Shown here piece by piece: positions 21,163 through 22,327 of a DNA stretch of 22,327 nucleotides (position 1 is its first letter; every line of letters begins with the position of its first letter). The stretch comes from Phycisphaerae bacterium (GTDB lineage Bacteria > Planctomycetota > Phycisphaerae > SM23-33): NCBI GenBank assembly GCA_022866005.1, contig JALHTV010000247.1, positions 1-22,327 on the forward strand. The letters are read 5' to 3'. Under the pieces are notes generated by a model. It worked only from the letters and a program-made list of their open reading frames with translations, was not told the origin of the DNA and did not search any database. The translations under genes and the position numbers were made by a program.

Positions 21163-21255
21163 AGAGAGAATGATTTAGATGATTTAAAGGCCTCGACAAA
21201 GGTGTCGGAAACCATCTATGGGACAAAGGGAGCTCATGAAGGAAAGGAGCAAGCC

Positions 21256-22327
21256 ATGAGAACGTTCAGGACAGTTATTTGGATGGTGATCGTGCTAGGG
21301 GTGTCGACTCCCACGTACGCCCAGTGGGATCGCGTTTGGCTTTGGAGTAGCGAGACAGGGATCTGCGACCTGGGAACGTTGGGGCAGGCTGACTTGGGCC
21401 CGTGTGATCTAAACAACAAAAATCAGATAGTTGGACACCTGACAACACCTGAAGGTACGCAACAAGGTTTCGTGTACGAGGGAGGTGGTCTGCAATTCTT
21501 GGGTATCGGGTTACGGGCTGACGGGATCAACGACGCCGGACAGATCGTCGGCGGCGCCATAAATACGACCATTGGAACCCCCTGGCTTTGGGACCCTAGT
21601 ACTGGCATGCATCAGTTGCCCGACCTAGGGGGACACAAGGGTATCGCGCGCGACATCAATAGCAGCGGGCAGATAACGGGGGCGTCTTTGTTGTCCTCCG
21701 GTAAAGAGCGCGCTTGCTTGTGGGATAGGGACGGGACTGTGCACGATTTAGGCTGCCTGGATAGCTACTATAATCACGCGATTGGGATAAACGACAGCGC
21801 CCAAGTCGTAGGAGTGAGCGGAACGGACAATTGGTCCATCTGCTTTCCGTTCATTTGGGATCACAACGATCCCAACGGCATGCGCGAACTGGGGAATTAT
21901 GACTATCAATGGCGCAACGAGGCCTTCGACATTAACAACCTTGGGCAGTCTGTGGGCTATTTCGGTGTTGGGGGCGAGGCGCACGCGTGCCTCTGGGAAA
22001 CTCCAACGTCCCCCCCGCTTGACTTGGGGACTCTCGGGGGCGTGGAGTCCACGGGCCATGCTAACGGGATCAATGAGAATGCCCAGGTGGTGGGTTGGGT
22101 CGGGGACGAATGGGAAGTCCACGCGCGTGCATTCATTTGGGACAGCGCCTCGGGGATGAGCCAGATTCCGGCTCCAGACCCTCCTGCTGGCTATTACTAC
22201 CGGTACTGGCCCGATGCCATCAATGACAATGGGGTCGTTCTGTTACACGGCATCCTTGCCCCCATCCCTGAACCAGGAATGCTGTCGCTGTTGGCCCTGG
22301 GCGGGTTGGCCCTCCTTCGCCGCAAGC
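21256..22327 (+). CDS. Exported HAF-repeat PEP-CTERM protein (3' end cut by window edge)
   Basis: At least 357 residues; the frame runs off the window within the PEP-CTERM tail, so only the last few codons and the stop are missing. AAAGGAG (21243-21249) supports the ATG, and a signal peptide follows (TVIWMVIVLGVSTPTYA). The mature part consists of about seven repeats of roughly 40-45 residues marked by the motif GINDxGQIVG at about residues 51, 90, 133, 177, 225, 271 and 321, usually paired with DLGTLGG and FIWD/LWD segments. This is the extracellular HAF repeat pattern, thought to form a beta-propeller-like fold; function unknown. The end, IPEPGMLSLLALGGLALLRR plus K, is the PEP-CTERM signal shared in DNA with the two preceding PEP-CTERM genes. 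Confidence 0.9.
   Translation, partial: MRTFRTVIWMVIVLGVSTPTYAQWDRVWLWSSETGICDLGTLGQADLGPCDLNNKNQIVGHLTTPEGTQQGFVYEGGGLQFLGIGLRADGINDAGQIVGGAINTTIGTPWLWDPSTGMHQLPDLGGHKGIARDINSSGQITGASLLSSGKERACLWDRDGTVHDLGCLDSYYNHAIGINDSAQVVGVSGTDNWSICFPFIWDHNDPNGMRELGNYDYQWRNEAFDINNLGQSVGYFGVGGEAHACLWETPTSPPLDLGTLGGVESTGHANGINENAQVVGWVGDEWEVHARAFIWDSASGMSQIPAPDPPAGYYYRYWPDAINDNGVVLLHGILAPIPEPGMLSLLALGGLALLRRK
22298..22327 (+). repeat. Shared PEP-CTERM module, copy 3 (cut by window edge)
   Basis: The last 30 bases match the start of the 77-bp modules at 18795 and 20178 with a single clear difference. Whether the 3' UTR and terminator are also shared cannot be seen. Confidence 0.8.

Noticed and set aside
17321..21255. 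CRISPR array among the repeats
   Set aside because: Repeats are long, few and irregularly spaced, with genes between them. There is no repeat-spacer periodicity and no cas gene.

Overview
The window looks like a chromosomal fragment of a Planctomycetota bacterium, probably of the Phycisphaerae/Sedimentisphaerales kind. This is an inference from family content: dockerin-like Ca-binding repeats and PEP-CTERM sorting tails on secreted proteins, a pectate lyase, a VWA/ExbB/ExbD/TPR operon, and a long sigma-70 family factor with extra helix-turn-helix segments. GC is high on the left and visibly lower from about 14.6 kb to the end.

Layout. 1-3.3 kb: the tail of one secreted dockerin/PEP-CTERM protein, then a complete pectate lyase with a near-duplicate tail. 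The lyase frame has no stop at the end of its PEP-CTERM anchor and runs on across a tRNA-Leu(UAG) gene on the other strand. 3.4-9.1 kb: one operon encoding a VWA protein, an ExbB/TolQ-like channel protein, two ExbD-like proteins and a 956-residue exported helical-repeat protein. 9.1-11.8 kb: tRNA-Cys(GCA) with promoter and terminator, a small membrane-anchored protein and a coiled-coil lipoprotein. 12.0-14.5 kb: a sigma factor, a polytopic membrane protein, and a 51-bp copy of the sigma gene's 3' end. 14.6-17.3 kb: an AT-richer gene with a HEPN-type RxxxxH motif, a membrane protein and a two-CBS-domain protein.

17.7-22.3 kb is the most unusual part: three consecutive expression units. Each has a repeated upstream element, a repeated promoter-like block, a structured 5' leader with compensatory base changes between copies, and a gene for an exported PEP-CTERM protein. 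The three protein bodies are unrelated (a DUF7901-like protein, an unrecognised protein, a HAF-repeat protein), but the PEP-CTERM coding sequence is nearly identical in DNA. The first two units also share the 3' UTR and a terminator of the same design; the third runs off the window. This suggests co-regulated surface-protein cassettes with a conserved frame and exchangeable cargo. All comparisons were made by eye; no search or folding program was run.
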